Of a stretch of 64,000 nucleotides of DNA, positions 1 through 11,680 are shown piece by piece. The position numbers were made by a program, and so were the translations under genes. The first letter of the stretch is position 1. Each line of letters opens with the position of its first letter. A model generated the notes under the pieces. It was not told the origin of the DNA, ran no database searches, and saw only the letters and a list, made by a program, of their open reading frames with translations. Origin of the DNA: Wolfiporia cocos (taxonomy: Eukaryota; Basidiomycota; Agaricomycetes; Polyporales; Phaeolaceae); assembly GCA_029448655.1 (NCBI GenBank), contig JACCLO010000013.1, positions 2,356,001 to 2,420,000 on the forward strand, read 5' to 3'.

Positions 1-1358
1 TGGCTGTTGGGCATGCCATTATACCATGATAATCGTTCGCTCTTGGGCGAGACACCTTCAAGATCTCAAAGCATCTGTTAACCCTTGCCAGAGCTACATA
101 AGGTAGCTGCAACTTCGAGATACCCATATTGTCATCGGCATCTATCGCCATGATCCAGGGGTGATCATGGGCAAGAAACTCAAAAAGAAGTGGCAGCTGA
201 GTATGGAAGAAATGATGCATGCGTGCAGGACCCCGGCTTCACTTGACCATCAAGCCATCCTCAGCCAATGCTACAAGGCCGTATTGGCTGCACTTAACCC
301 AAATGTGTGGACTCGGTATCTTGGCATCGAGTAGGTGGCTGTCAGACTATTTCATAGAGTAAGTCAATGTACCTATCAGTCATAAAATACATACTGTATC
401 ATCATCAGGACCACAGGTCCACACCCTTACTGCATTGAGCTTGAACCATCCGGAGGGCGATCTTTTGCTGCCTGTGGTGCTCGAAATGGGGGGCCATTGT
501 TGGAGAGTTGATTGGGCACCTTCTTTGTCTGTATGCAGCAGACCCTCTGTCTTCCCGGTGAAGCACTGGGATGTTAATACACTGACCCTGTTCCCTTTTC
601 CGACCACAGCAGCCCCACAAGAAGCTCGGAAGGTAGCCATGGATTCAGTGTGTGCTTTCTCTCATAGGCCAGCCAAGCTGGCCTTACTCTTCTTCTCCTT
701 GACTAGCTGCATAACCAACATTGTAAAATCTTTGGCAGCAGGCTGGAAGAAGTCCACCATAAGGCCAATGTCGTCCAAGATTGCAACACTTACCAGTGGT
801 GAGTGCAGCTGTTCTGCCTCATCCTCTGAGCTGTCACCAATTTGATGCTGTGAGCTGTTGGCTGTGGAGGCTCCACACACCATACATTCTGCCCGAGCTG
901 TGGGAGGTCAGATACAAGCAGTCAAAGTCCAAAAGTTGTGCTTTCCTCACGTTGATTACTAAGCATAGACACTCATGCTGAGATCTGCACACAAACACCA
1001 ACCATAATGCACACTTTAGTACCTATGTGGCTCCCCACTCAATATTATGCAGTGTGCCTTGAGCTACGCAGGTGTTCACAGCCGACCTGCACACACACTG
1101 GAAAGCCAGTACATCTTTCTCCAATTTGTCATGTGGGAGGACATGAGCTGGGGGTGTTGGGATGGTGATGGTCATAACTGGTTCTATGACAAACATCAGT
1201 GTATGCTCATTAATCTCCCTTTGACTGACCATGTCCACTCACTGGTAATTTAGTAATTGTGTTTGAGAACGGCAAATACAGCTTCCTGGGTTAGCACTTG
1301 TGCATGGATGGCCCCCATGTTGTGGCTGAAAGAATTCATGCTCGCATCGCCTGCTGCC
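1..1358. other. Unassigned left flank with a short ORF remnant
   Basis: No gene is recognised here. A plus-strand frame is open from about position 112 to a TAG at 332-334 and has a lysine-rich stretch, with an in-frame stop just upstream, so it is at best the last exon of something broken. The interval 360-1358 holds only short overlapping frames without family features. A frame entering the LTR at 1354-1358 appears to resume after 2096, so the LTR may have landed in a decayed repeat ORF. Confidence 0.3.
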
Positions 1359-2091
1359 TGTCAGGATTTAAGAACCAATTATAACACACATCCCAAACGG
1401 TTCCCAAAAACCAGTCATAATAAATCCCAAACCAATCCACATCTCAAATGGTTCAATCCAATAACTACCCAGTCCTATCTGAACCCTCTAACAAAATCCA
1501 TAAAGCAATAACACCGTAAATCACAGCAGCATTAAAGATAAAACCAATAAATCCCATTATCACAGAAGACCCAGAAGACGCTCCAATAAGCTCCACAAAG
1601 AACCCCAAGAAGTATTCTAATAACCCCAGAAATACAAGGCTACCATAAGGCGACATTCAGACATAAGGTTTAACAAGCTCCTGATCTACCAGAGATGTAT
1701 TTGGTCAAAAGCCTCACAGAAACTAAGTTCGCTTCTTTCGTTAGTTTATACTTCACAGAAGCATTCCTGAGAATATCAGAACCACCTATACATTCCAGGA
1801 AGCACTCATACAACTTTAACTCAATCACAATTATACACATGGTTACCACACATTGCAGATCCCCAGCCATATCACACATGTTACAACCCACAGAAACCCT
1901 TAACAAGGGTCTAACGAGGTCTATTAACCCTAGTCCACTACCCAGACACCGCTAAACCATTACAGGTATGCAAGACGGTACACACACAGACTCATGTATA
2001 TATAGTAGAAACCCACCAAGTCTGATCCTCAGCTTGGTCTTAATCAAGTAACATCCTACTCAGTCCTCTTGTGTCTGGACTTGGTCTGACA
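1359..2091. mobile_element. Solo LTR with CTGCC target duplication
   Basis: A 733-nt AT-rich unit begins TGTCAGGATT and ends GGTCTGACA. It is flanked by CTGCC at 1354-1358 and again at 2092-2096. TG...CA ends with a 5-bp TSD are the hallmark of an LTR-retrotransposon terminal repeat. No second copy or internal region adjoins, so it is a solo LTR. A TATATATAG box near 1998 is followed by CT-rich DNA. Its sequence differs from the TGTCACAG group that dominates the rest of the left half, so it belongs to another family. Confidence 0.8.
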
Positions 2092-2096
2092 CTGCC

Positions 2097-2298
2097 TGCA
2101 TGCACTCAGGACACAGGGAAAGATCTAGATACACATAAGGAGTTTCCCTTTGTTGTGGACACCAAGACCCAGACCTATGTCACTCAAGCTGAGGCTGCAT
2201 TTGACAACCTTGTTGGCAAATATGATATGCAGGTACATTGTTCAGAAATGATATCATCATACAGCTCACACATCCATTACGGTAGGTTCTCCCTCTAG
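2097..2298 (+). pseudogene. Fragment of an unrecognised repeat-associated ORF
   Basis: The plus frame stays open for about 65 codons after the solo LTR (product begins ACTQDTGKDL) and ends at 2298. It has the acidic and hydrophobic mix of real coding sequence but I do not recognise a family. Its context, beside a solo LTR and a miniature DNA transposon, suggests the residue of a transposon protein. Confidence 0.25.
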
Positions 2299-2730
2299 TG
2301 ATTTATGATATTTCGAGTTTATGAGCAATGAATGTATGACATACCATATTGGGCAGTTTTATACTCATGCGATTTAATTTAGTTTTGGTACAAAGTGGAC
2401 ACCATAGTAATGGGGTGATTCACTGTGTTCACTGGTAGATCAACTGTAATTAGACAGCCTGTAAATTATGGTAAATTACACCCATAAATCTGACCCCACG
2501 TGAATGATACTGTAAATTTACAGTGAATTTGGGGCTAATTCTAAATCAACCGTACCCTACTGCAAGGCACTTATCCAGCATGCAATCAGACAATAAATTT
2601 TTTCACCTTCACCAATGTGGATCTGAAGGCAATGCATGCAGCTGTGTCTAGCTATTGTGTGACGTTTGCAGATGCATCGATGGAGGCAACTAGCCTCACA
2701 CGAGAACATACAGGGTCAAAGCATATCTAG

Positions 2731-3379
2731 TACAGTAGACTCACTGATAATGCATACACTAATAGTGCATATTTAGCAATAGTGCATAGCCATTAGTGGT
2801 GGGGCCGGCCAATCCCTCACACAGCTGGGACAGACCGGCCCCAATGTCCGAGCAAGCAAGCAAATTTCACCACACGCTCACTCCTCACTTCCTTTGCCCT
2901 TCTGCATGTCACTTACCAGCCCACTGCCACTGCCTTTAGTGACACCACTGTCCTGTTTCTGCCCTCCCTCTGCTCCCTTTTCTTTGCCTTCTTTTTGTTG
3001 TGATTGCACCATGTACTGGCTCTGCGTGCCACATTGCGCTACGTGTATTGTCATGTACTTACTGTGTGCCTGCTCTGATTCTGCATGTGCCCCCCCCTTG
3101 CATGTGGTGTGTGCCTGTGTGTGCCAATCACACGAGATGAACGGGCCCACCCACCTGGCGGTTCCTACATCTCCTGCATCCGTTTCTGGCTAACACTGGT
3201 CCTGCCCAACTTATCAGCACTCACAGTGTACTGCATGGCCGCTTCCCATTACCCACCGCTGTGATGACGAGCTTGGATGGGCTGGGAACCATTGTGGGGA
3301 GCAGGGAGTTATGCATAAAACGTCATAATGGATAATGCATAACCTAACAAGGGATTATGCACTATTATGTCATACTGTA
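2731..3379. mobile_element. Pogo/Fot1-like non-autonomous element with TA target site
   Basis: Left end: TA then CAGTAGACTCACTGATAA at 2733. Right end: the complement of CAGTATGACATAATAGTGCA, ending at 3377 and followed by TA. CAGTAGAC(T/C)C termini with TA duplication are typical of pogo/Fot1-type Tc1-mariner transposons. The roughly 640-nt body has only short frames (about 90-100 codons on either strand) and no DDE transposase, so it is a non-autonomous or internally deleted copy. Left and right ends share blocks such as AATAGTGCATA but are diverged. Confidence 0.6.
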
Positions 3380-3810
3380 CATAGAATAAGTATAGTTTTC
3401 TCAGCGCAAACAATGATACAAATAAGCCAAATAAAGCTATGTCTGATTTAAACCTAAAGCTTCGAACCAGCCATGGACATCTGCTTGACAGAAGCCAGTA
3501 CATAAGTGGAGCAATCTCACCCTCCATGCCCACTGCAGTGGTCAGACATGAGGCTTGCAGCAGGGTTGCATCGTTGGGTTCAAAAGTCACCAAGGAGGAG
3601 AGTACAAGCCATGGCATAGTGTGTATTCACTCCATTTCCAACATCCACCAAAGGAGTCATCATGATTTTATGCAGAACAAGTGTCAGGGTCATCGTACCA
3701 TGTCTAAGAGCACAAACAGTGTGTATCATTGATAACTGATGTGGTAGTTTATCCGATGCTGAGCAGTTTCTACTTAAGCGCCTGAAGAATGGGATTGGCA
3801 GAATCATTTC

Positions 3811-5739
3811 AGGCAGAAATGGGATATTGCTCCTCCAAATTGGCAGGTATTCCTGCAGCATTGGAGAAGTCAACCGAATGAGGACATGCAGAATGCACCT
3901 TATTCCTTGTCGCTCAAGATTCAGAGGTCCACTGAGCCAAATTCCAATATCCTCGTCCTGGAGAGTTATCAGGAACTGTTTGACCAGGCATGAAACCTCT
4001 ATTTACACTCAGCTCACATGGGAATAGTACTTACTGGTCAACCCGGGACTGGTATGTGGCATTTGTCCTCAATGTGTATGTCATGAATGAGATGTTTGCC
4101 TTCTTGTCAGGTAAATCCACCTGGTTGTGGTATGCCCTAACCAGGCTGTTAAGAAAGAAGCAGACTGCATTGCTTTCTTTCAATGCCAACATCACACTCT
4201 TTCACATCAATACTGCATACATCTTCAATGAGAGCAGAGATTTCAGTTCTCTTGCTGCTCCACAGCCCCCTAGGCGCACGTTCATCTGGGCATTGATAGA
4301 CTCGGAGGACAAGAGTGAGGCATCCCCCCTGATGTGGCTGACTACTGGTCGCATCTTCCTGGTTTTCACCACATCTCCCAATAAAAAGCAGTACAAACAT
4401 TTTCGCAAGCAGCGACGTGCATACACATAGGGCATGTCTCTCTGGAAGCCTGATGAACTTAGAGAAGGGTACACTTCTTCTGACATCATGTCAGAATGTT
4501 ATACTGATTGACTTTCATCACAGCCTTACATTACTGAGCAGCTACAAGGACTTGTTGGATGCCATGACCGATGCCCTCATGAATCCTTCACCCTCTCCAT
4601 CCTCAGACCCTGCAGTTGCCAATGTGATGAAAGTTTTTCATGATGATAACAGCAGACACAATGGCTTCAATTGTACTCAGGCTGAAGGACTTGCTCACAC
4701 CCAGATCCTGAATGCTCTTGACAACGCCATTGCTGTGTACAGCTACTCTGCACGTGACGTTTATATGGGAATATTCCAACCAAATGTCATCGAGCCTCCT
4801 CTCTTGCAGGCAATAGAAAATGCGAGCTGGGATGAGCTTCAATGGGGCATTCCCTCCTCTGGCAAGAAAGGCCCTGGAGAGTTCTCTCATCAGCTAGTGG
4901 CTGTCCATGTGAAGACAGATGGCAATATAGTGACTGTGGACAGGCTCTACCTTGACTTCACATCCGGCTATATCAGAGACAGAGTCTGGGATCAATTGGG
5001 GGTCCTTCACGTTGAACAAGCATTGTCAATGCTGCGCTCCTGTCTCTATATTCCGGATGCCACCTCACTTGGTGGGTTCATATTTGAGAATTTGGCACAC
5101 CGTTACTTATCAGGCTTGACAGTGACACCGCTTGAATTGCCCCTGCTGCTTCCTATGCATCGACTCCCAACTGGCCGGTCATTCCGGATGGATGATGCAT
5201 TGTCAACAGCAGCTTCGACCGCTACACCTTTGCTTCCCATTGGAGAGGGAACAATTGTAGCATTCCAATGGGACAAATCCAAGGATCTCAAGCTCAAACA
5301 TGAACACTTCTGCATCCCAAAAGCAAAAAACAACCCATTGCTTGACTCATTCATGATTGAATACAATGGCAATGCTGCCATATTGTGGATCTTTCATATG
5401 ACTGTGGGCAAGAAGCATGGTGGGTCAGAGCGTGGTTACAATCTCATCGCCAGGATCGAAGAATCTGTTCACAGACAATTACATGAGCCTGCAAATGCAG
5501 CGAGCAGAGAAACAAACAGTATGGCTGGTCAGAAGTGGAAGAAGTCTGCTCCAGAGGGACTGCGAAAGAAGTTGAAGGGAGCACAGAGATCAGATATCAG
5601 CGTGGAGATGATTTACATCCTTGTCTCTTCTTACAGGACATCAGAGTGGACAATGCCCACTGGTTGGATGGATAGTAAGGGGTCAGTGTATTGTCAAATG
5701 ATCTCCATGGAATGGGACTTAAATGCAAGCAGAACGTGA
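3811..5739 (+). pseudogene. CRN/RHS-like P-loop NTPase gene, broken by two stops
   Basis: The frame runs from about 3811 through a segment ending in ILVLESYQELFD, then TGQPGTGKS, a Walker A motif split by a GT-AG intron at 4052-4110. It continues through VFTTSPNKKQYKHFRKQ and SLWKPDELREGY into a 440-codon frame ending at 5739. This order (TGQPG.GKS, TSP..., WxxEEL-like, long C-terminal part) resembles the Crinkler / retrotransposon-hotspot-type NTPases common in Agaricomycetes; that is family knowledge recalled, not tested. Two in-frame stops interrupt it: TGA at 3991-3993 just before the P-loop, and TAG at 4428-4430 where relatives usually have Trp. It lies among repeats and is probably inactive. 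Confidence 0.55.
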
Positions 5740-6082
5740 AGCCTTCTCACCATCTTCAATCCTTTGTATAATTGAAGAAGTCCTGTTTTGTTGAAGTATT
5801 GTTATGAAATGAAGGCAATCCTTCCATGTATAGTTGTTTCCCGAAAGTAACGATAACCTTCACTTTTTTGCACATTGTTTCAACGTGTCAATCTCAGAGC
5901 CAAGCCCCAGTGAAAACTGCGGTCAGCAATAGACAGCTGTACTTGAGGTTAATTACCCAGTGGGTTTACATAGATGTAAGCACTGAGGATCACATGAATT
6001 TCATGTGCACAGTGGTGGGTGTCTCTGCATGCCTGTATCACAAGATGACTCGCTGCGATATGCTGCTCCTAAACCCCAAGAA
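5740..6082. other. Intergenic remnant between the CRN-like gene and an LTR cluster
   Basis: Only a short plus frame (from 5826, entering the LTR) is open. No family, RNA or regulatory motif is recognised. Confidence 0.3.
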
Positions 6083-6936
6083 CGACACTCTAAGTCAGAG
6101 TGTTGTGAGGATCCCAAGTGCATGGCTTCGTTGGAAGCCAGAGGTGAACCCTTAGACTAGTGAGCAGAGTGAGTAGAGGCAGGGGGAGATGGGCACGCAG
6201 AGAGAGACTATTGAGGGGTGCAAGGCCCTAAGATGACAATATTAGGTCTGCATGTTGCAATGTCTAGAGGCGATGACACAAACTCAAACTCACTTGGTCA
6301 AGGGGTAAGTCTTGAGAGATAAGTCGACCAAGTTGTAGGCTTATAAGCGAGTAAGAGTGAAGGAGTATGCTTGTTAGGCAGTAGTCCAATGTCAAAGTGG
6401 ATAGAACTGGGGTAAGCACCCAGTTAGTAGTGTCTTATATACATGTTGTATAGGCCCCTAGAGACCCTAAGCAAGACCCCTAGTACTTGTAGGTACTATT
6501 CTGATTGGACAACCAGTAATGGTGTCATGTTGTAAATCAGCCAATGGGATATATGCCTCTACTACTCATGTGATGACTACTTGTAATTACTAAGGCCAAC
6601 CCATGCCTGGGGTTTACTGGCCTAGACTCGATGATATCATTAAGGTCATGTGCTTCCTAGATGACCTAATCCTTCAGGCCTAGACTGAAAGCCATTGACC
6701 TTAGGCAAGGTCTTGTGACTGGTGGCTTGTAACTGTACAGTCCAGTACTGCAGCAATGGCTTATATAAGCTTATTCCCATGATCACGTGCTTTGATGCAA
6801 TGTTGTAGCCCCATAAGGGAACTATCATGTGATGCTTGAGTGCCCGTGTGGCACATGATAGTTAAGGCATAAAATGCAAAAGAAAATTTGGGACATGAGT
6901 CTTTTAAGGGTGAAAAACCCTGTAAAAACTGTGACA
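6083..6936 (-). mobile_element. Degraded LTR unit, reverse orientation
   Basis: The unit ends CTGTGACA at 6936, the reverse complement of the TGTCACAG start seen in forward copies. The likely other end is CGACACTCTAAGTC at 6083, equivalent to TGACACAG elsewhere with one change. A reverse TATA-like stretch (CTTATATACATG) lies near 6435. No matching TSD was found (GGTGA on the right, AAGAA on the left), so it has lost an edge or been recombined. Confidence 0.45.
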
Positions 6937-7421
6937 GGTGAGCCCCAATCTAGAAAGTATGAAGTGGATGAGATGAGGCAGGGCAGATGGTGGCATGTGT
7001 ATAAGGAGCAGAAAGGGGCCTAAGCCCAAACGCCAGGAATAATCGTTCTGGGGAGTAATCCACAGGATGGAACTTGTTAAGTACATGTGTATGACTACTA
7101 GCTAAGTGTCTACCCTAATGTACATGGTCTGTGCACAGCCCTGATGCCGTTGTTGCAGATGTGCCATTATGCTATGGCAAGTAATACCTATAGTGTAAGC
7201 AAGGCGCCAGTAATGGTGCCTGCTGATGAGTCATGTGCCCTGGCACCAGTAAGGGTGGCCAGGCCATATCATGAGGGGTCACGTTACCAGTAAGGGTTAA
7301 TGAACAAGTTGTAAAGCCTGTAGCCCAGTGGTGGGACTACGGCAGTAGCGTAAACGTTAGCCTGTAGGGCATAACATAGCATAGAATACGGAAATATAGG
7401 TCTACAGTAAAAACTGTGACA
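6937..7421 (-). mobile_element. LTR unit, reverse orientation, abutting the previous one
   Basis: It ends AAACTGTGACA at 7421 and starts within a few bases of the end of the preceding unit. It carries the shared blocks in reverse: an eroded stem-loop near 7043, CTACCCTAATGTACA and CTGTGCACAG. The right flank CTTGG has no clear partner on the left, so the two adjacent units may be products of nested insertion followed by deletion. Confidence 0.45.
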
Positions 7422-7665
7422 CTTGGCAGGTTCTTCTCCTACCCGCATCTCTGCAAGTGGGTCGGTGTGTACATGGGTGGCTGCTGCTCCATAGTCATTG
7501 ATGGCAGTGGTGGCAAAGGGGGTGTGGTCAACAGCTGCAGTGGTCACTCAAAGTTGTGCGGCCTGTCGCACTATCTTGCAGTTCGAGCATCCTCCAGGCA
7601 TGTTAAAGAAGCTTTAAGAAGGGCCAACATTAGAGGCAATGTAGCATTCAAAAATAAGGACTTAC

Positions 7666-7838
7666 TGTCACAGATTTAGCGTATGCTAATATCAGACGTT
7701 ACGGAGCAATGACTAGAACAATTGCATATATAGCTGGACCCTTGATAACAGCCAAGCTGTTATCATAGCCCTTTTGGGGGAGTGGCTATAATGCCACTCA
7801 TGAGCATGTTGCATTGGGTCTGCAGCATGTCTTGTGAT
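7666..7838 (+). mobile_element. Short hairpin element, family B copy 1, TSD CTTAC
   Basis: A 173-nt unit begins TGTCACAGATTTAG, ends TGTCTTGTGATA, and is flanked by CTTAC at 7661-7665 and 7839-7843. It contains a perfect stem GATAACAGC / GCTGTTATC with a CAA loop at 7744-7764, followed by TAGCCCTTTTGG. A close relative lies at 22809-23041 and a more distant one at 28095-28341. It could be a very small solo LTR or a MITE; the 5-bp TSD and near TG...CA ends favour LTR origin. Confidence 0.75.
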
Positions 7839-7843
7839 ACTTA

Positions 7844-8369
7844 CCAATGTGGAGAAAGTCGAGGGGCAAGGAGAGGTTGCAATTGTCCAGCAAATATATA
7901 TTAAGTTTGTCAATTACATGTTAAAGAAGTGTACCCAAGTATGGTACATGTATGTGATATCCTGTGGCTGAGCTGGGTTCTGGTAGAAGGCTGCTTTTGT
8001 TTACAGGTTCCATGGTGTGAACAGTGCGCACAGGCATGTGACGGTGAATCCATTGTTCCCAGGTCTATTGTGGCAATGAATATCTATTCTATGATGCTGT
8101 AGGTTTACAATCAACGTTACATATGTAATTTTTGGACCTCATGGGTTGCGATTGTTGTTGTCACATATAGGGTATGAAACACACACTAGTGCACCACACA
8201 ATACGTCTGTAGGAAGTAGCACGTTACCATGAGTACCAAATTGTGCACTTAAACTTACCTCATATCCCAGATTGTATATGGGCCAACATTGTAGGTCCAT
8301 AGTAAGAGCACCATGAGGTCACTCATGTCCTCAACCACCAGATGAGGCAAGAGTTATTGTCAATTGAAT
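7844..8369. other. Unassigned DNA between two insertions
   Basis: A plus frame is open just after the family B element (about 40 codons) but is not recognised. The rest contains no supportable feature. Confidence 0.25.
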
Positions 8370-8847
8370 TGACACAGATATCCTGTGTCATCCCTCAACA
8401 CCCAACCGCCCTACTACCAAGCTGCTGTCCTAGACGTCATCGATGGAAGACCAAACCATTGAGGAGGTGGAGGCGCTATCAGGCAAGGCAGTGGTCCTTA
8501 TGGTCAAGCACACAGGGAGAGGAGTATAAGGGGGCTAACACCCCATAGTCAGAATGAGAAGTCTGAGGAGTAGCCTCAGACGACTCTGGTATTTATGTAC
8601 ATTGCAAGTGCTGTAACCAATTGCCATATTCATACCCTAAAGTACTGTGCTTGGGGTCCAAGCGCATTACCTAAGCAGACCGCCGGAATGCTTATGTAAT
8701 ACAGTCTACAATCTTATCTAGACGCACGCTATCTAGTTAGGTATGGTGACACTATCTCTAGACGTCACCTGATCTACTAAAACCTGAGGTTGAGAGTTCA
8801 ACCCCAGCCCCTAGCAAAACATTAGCATGCCACAATAAATTGTGACA
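8370..8847 (-). mobile_element. Solo LTR, reverse orientation
   Basis: It starts TGACACAGATATCC at 8370 and ends AATTGTGACA at 8847. The reverse stem-loop GTCTGAGG / CCTCAGAC (8561-8581, loop AGTAG) is followed by the reversed TTTAGGG block and CGTGCTT. The flanks are TGAAT and CAAAT, only three of five matching, so the T-to-C and G-to-A differences must be mutations if this is the TSD. A B-box-like GAGTTCAACCC lies at 8794-8804 near the 3' end. Confidence 0.6.
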
Positions 8848-8859
8848 CAAATCCAATGA

Positions 8860-9205
8860 TCAATCTGCAAAGCAATTGGCCACTGGCATCAATGATTCTG
8901 TCCTTCAGATCACATGACATTCTGGTATCGATGGGATGGATATTCCACACTTGTCATGGCTTAGGGACCCTCACAAGCATCATGGAGATAGTTCTCCTGC
9001 TAGCTCCAATGCAGTGAACATGACGTGTGCCTTAAGTTGGGATTTAGTGATGTAGTCAGTCATGTAGTACAACACAGTCTTTGTAGGAATACCTGAGCCA
9101 ATAAACTTGATGTCCATGTTACAATGCATAGCCTCCAGGATCATGCATTCGGACACATTCTGCCATCCAATGCCTCTGCAATGGCAGACTGTCATGGAGT
9201 GGGGA
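8860..9205 (-). pseudogene. Helitron helicase-like protein fragment
   Basis: On the minus strand from about 9205 down to 8980 the frame reads through AMHCNMDIKFIGSG, YYMTDYITKSQLKAHV and ALELA. This matches the conserved CN.DIK.I.SG...K...YY.TDYITK segment between the Rep and helicase parts of fungal Helitron proteins. It is interrupted at 9205 by a solo LTR and is not followed by an intact helicase, so it is a fragment. Part of the same segment (9151-9193) is repeated at 9814-9855. Confidence 0.65.
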
Positions 9206-9753
9206 TGTCACAGATTATTTCTGTGGCACTTACCACTGGTATTCTAGGGATTACAGGACTACAGTAGCGTATGTACATCCATCCTTATACACAGTGTCAT
9301 CACCATTATGCGCAGCTGCCATTACTGGTGTCTAGCCCACCTCATAGTCAAGGCTACTGACGTGCCTGCCTACCCCTTATGTCAGCGCCGTTACCAGCAT
9401 CTGACATATATGATACACGATCTATGTTGTTATAGATATGCGCACTGATGCTCTGCACCATTAGGGCAGGCCTCACCATTAGGGCAGGTCAGAGTAGTGT
9501 AGTGCAGCACCATGTACATATGTGCTAAAACATGAGGCTCACCCTCATGTTTAGCATTCTCGGTAATGCAGTCTCTTAGGGGCCTAGCCTTTACCCTTGA
9601 CCTCTGCATACCTGCCTTGCGACTTCACCTTGCCCCACCTCTACATCTCTGACTATCTAGGCTGGGAGTTCACCTCTGGCTGCTGTTCTGCATCCATGTG
9701 CCTTGGGACTCCCTGCTATGCGGTCCACACATACATCTAGGCATACTGTATCA
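9206..9753 (+). mobile_element. Solo LTR with GGGGA target duplication
   Basis: A 548-nt unit begins TGTCACAGATTATTTCTGTG and ends CATACTGTATCA. It is flanked by GGGGA at 9201-9205 and 9754-9758. The first 20 nt fold back on themselves (TGTCACAG / CTGTGGCA). A stem-loop AAACATGAGG / CCTCATGTTT with loop CTCAC lies at 9528-9552, downstream of CATGTACATATG. It is a close sister of 31055-31602 along its whole length. It is inserted in the Helitron remnant. Confidence 0.85.
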
Positions 9754-9862
9754 GGGGAGCCTCACAAGCCTAGTGCTGATGGTTCTCCCATCGAGGTGGG
9801 GTGGAATCATTTGAACACATTCTGCCATCCAATGTCTCTGCTAAGGCAGACTGTCCTGACAC

Positions 9863-10100
9863 TGGGTGGGCCGACAGGGGGTCACAATACCCACATCACT
9901 GTGACCCTTGGTTGGCTGGCCAAGCAAATTCTCACATATTCTGCATATTGGGTGAGCCAATGGAGGGTCACGGTACTCACATCACCATGAGCCTTGGTTG
10001 GCTGGCCAAGCAAATGCTCACATATTGGATGGGCTGATGGGGATTGTGGTGCCAATGTCACCATGTGCCTCGGTCAGCCCACCAATGGGGCATCATGGTG
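9863..10100. repeat. Degenerate tandem repeat, about three units of roughly 80 nt
   Basis: Units each contain a GGGTCAC...CACATCAC part, then TTGGTTGGCTGGCCAAGCAA and CTCACATATT. Two units are close and the third is diverged. The array begins just downstream of the duplicated Helitron segment. No function is evident. Confidence 0.6.
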
Positions 10101-10768
10101 GACATGTTGTCACAAGCCCCAGTCAGTCAGTAAATAAATGGAATGATTCCACTGATGGCTTATATATTTTCTGTATGTTCATAGTATTAAATACTGCTAT
10201 TTGAGACTTTAAATCATGAGGCTGCTGAATAGCTTAATGTGAAGTGTTTTGAAGGACCCTCATTTCGCCTGACAATTGCTTGCCTTGAGAATGCATGCAC
10301 TCATCCTGACACAGCAAAGTATACATTTCTGTGGATATATGTGTGGACAACAATACATTTTACAGTCTTTGTCATGTCATGCACCCTTGCTTGTGACATC
10401 CCTCAAGGTGCATATAAGGCACTGCAGGAGGACATGGAATACGGATGCAGCGGGTGTTGGCACACACACATTTTTGTCCCAGGTCTTGATCCTGTTAATC
10501 ATGAGGCACCACAAGCAGTCAAACACATACTGAGATCTGCTCAGAATGCCTCCACCAATCTGGAGCATCCTCCATCTCTCCATCCGACCAGGTCCACCAT
10601 GCACTTTCACTTGCAATGTCCTCAAGCCCTTGAGGAGGGTTGCGATCTTGAAGTCCACATGTGTTGACCGCCTCTACATTGATAACAGGGTCCTCAACAC
10701 AGGTGGTCATGGCATAGATGCAATAGATGATCTCTGGAATCCTCATCATTTCTCCCACCAGTGCCAGC
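10101..10768. other. Unassigned DNA with overlapping short frames
   Basis: Frames of 80-142 codons overlap on both strands between 10239 and 10854. None has recognisable motifs and they shadow one another, so no coding call is made. Confidence 0.25.
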
Positions 10769-11387
10769 TGTCACAGTTCTATCTGGGGCATTATTTCTTT
10801 ATTTTACAGGATTTATCCGGGCTTCTACAATGTCCATACCGCTACACTACATAGTTAGTGCCCACATCTAGCACCCCTTTCCCTTAGCACCTGGAGGTAG
10901 CACATGGCATTGTAAGTGCCGTGCTCTGGTCATGTGTTAATAGCTTATCTATGCACCATTATGCCAGTGCCATTACTGGCATCTGGCTGAGTACACTACT
11001 ATATGTAAGTAGTTACTCCACGTCACGATATATACGCAGTCCCCTTAGTTACACGATTACTGGTTAATGCTTAGACCATGTACTTTAGGGTAGACATGAC
11101 CACTCTGCTGTGTATCATGTATATATACTATGCCCTAGTTATGAGCTTACCTCATGACTAGTGTTCTCCATCTATGCATATGCTTGTATGCCTTAGCGAC
11201 TACTCCCTGCATGCCACCTGCCCTCTATCTCTATGACATGCTAGTCTGGTTGTGTCAGCCTCAGCACTTGATGTCATGCCTCCTACATAGGACTTGCGCC
11301 ATACAGGGGATTACACCTTCTTGTGTATCCCAGGGTATATTATAGGTTCCCTGGTAGCCCGGTCATACAGTATGTCCTACTGTGACA
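10769..11387 (+). mobile_element. Solo LTR with CCAGC target duplication
   Basis: A 619-nt unit begins TGTCACAGTTCTATCTGG and ends CTACTGTGACA. It is flanked by CCAGC at 10764-10768 and 11388-11392. It includes CATGTATATATAC at about 11117 and a stem-loop TAGTTATGAG / CTCATGACTA with loop CTTAC at 11136-11160, containing one T-G wobble. TACTTTAGGGTAG precedes the TATA stretch as in sister copies. Confidence 0.85.
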
Positions 11388-11392
11388 CCAGC

Positions 11393-11680
11393 TCTCCAAC
11401 AGCATTCCTTGCTGCGACCTGACACTGATCATGATTTAATTGTAGCCCAATTCAAAATCAACGACTTACCAATTCAATCTTGATGCCATGCCCCCAACAG
11501 CAGTGGGAAGTGTTGTCCCCAGGGCAATATGCCTTCATTGCCATCTGGCATCGCCAGCCTATTATCACAAGGATGTTGCGGTTGACTTGGATGTGAGCTT
11601 ATTGAGCACAAATATTGCTGAGTGACATGGCTGCGGAAGAGACGAGAAGCAGATGCCTAAAATGCGATCCCAGAGAGTTC
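11393..11680. other. Unassigned spacer between two solo LTRs
   Basis: No open frame of note and no repeat module is recognised. It is presumably older transposon sequence. Confidence 0.25.
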
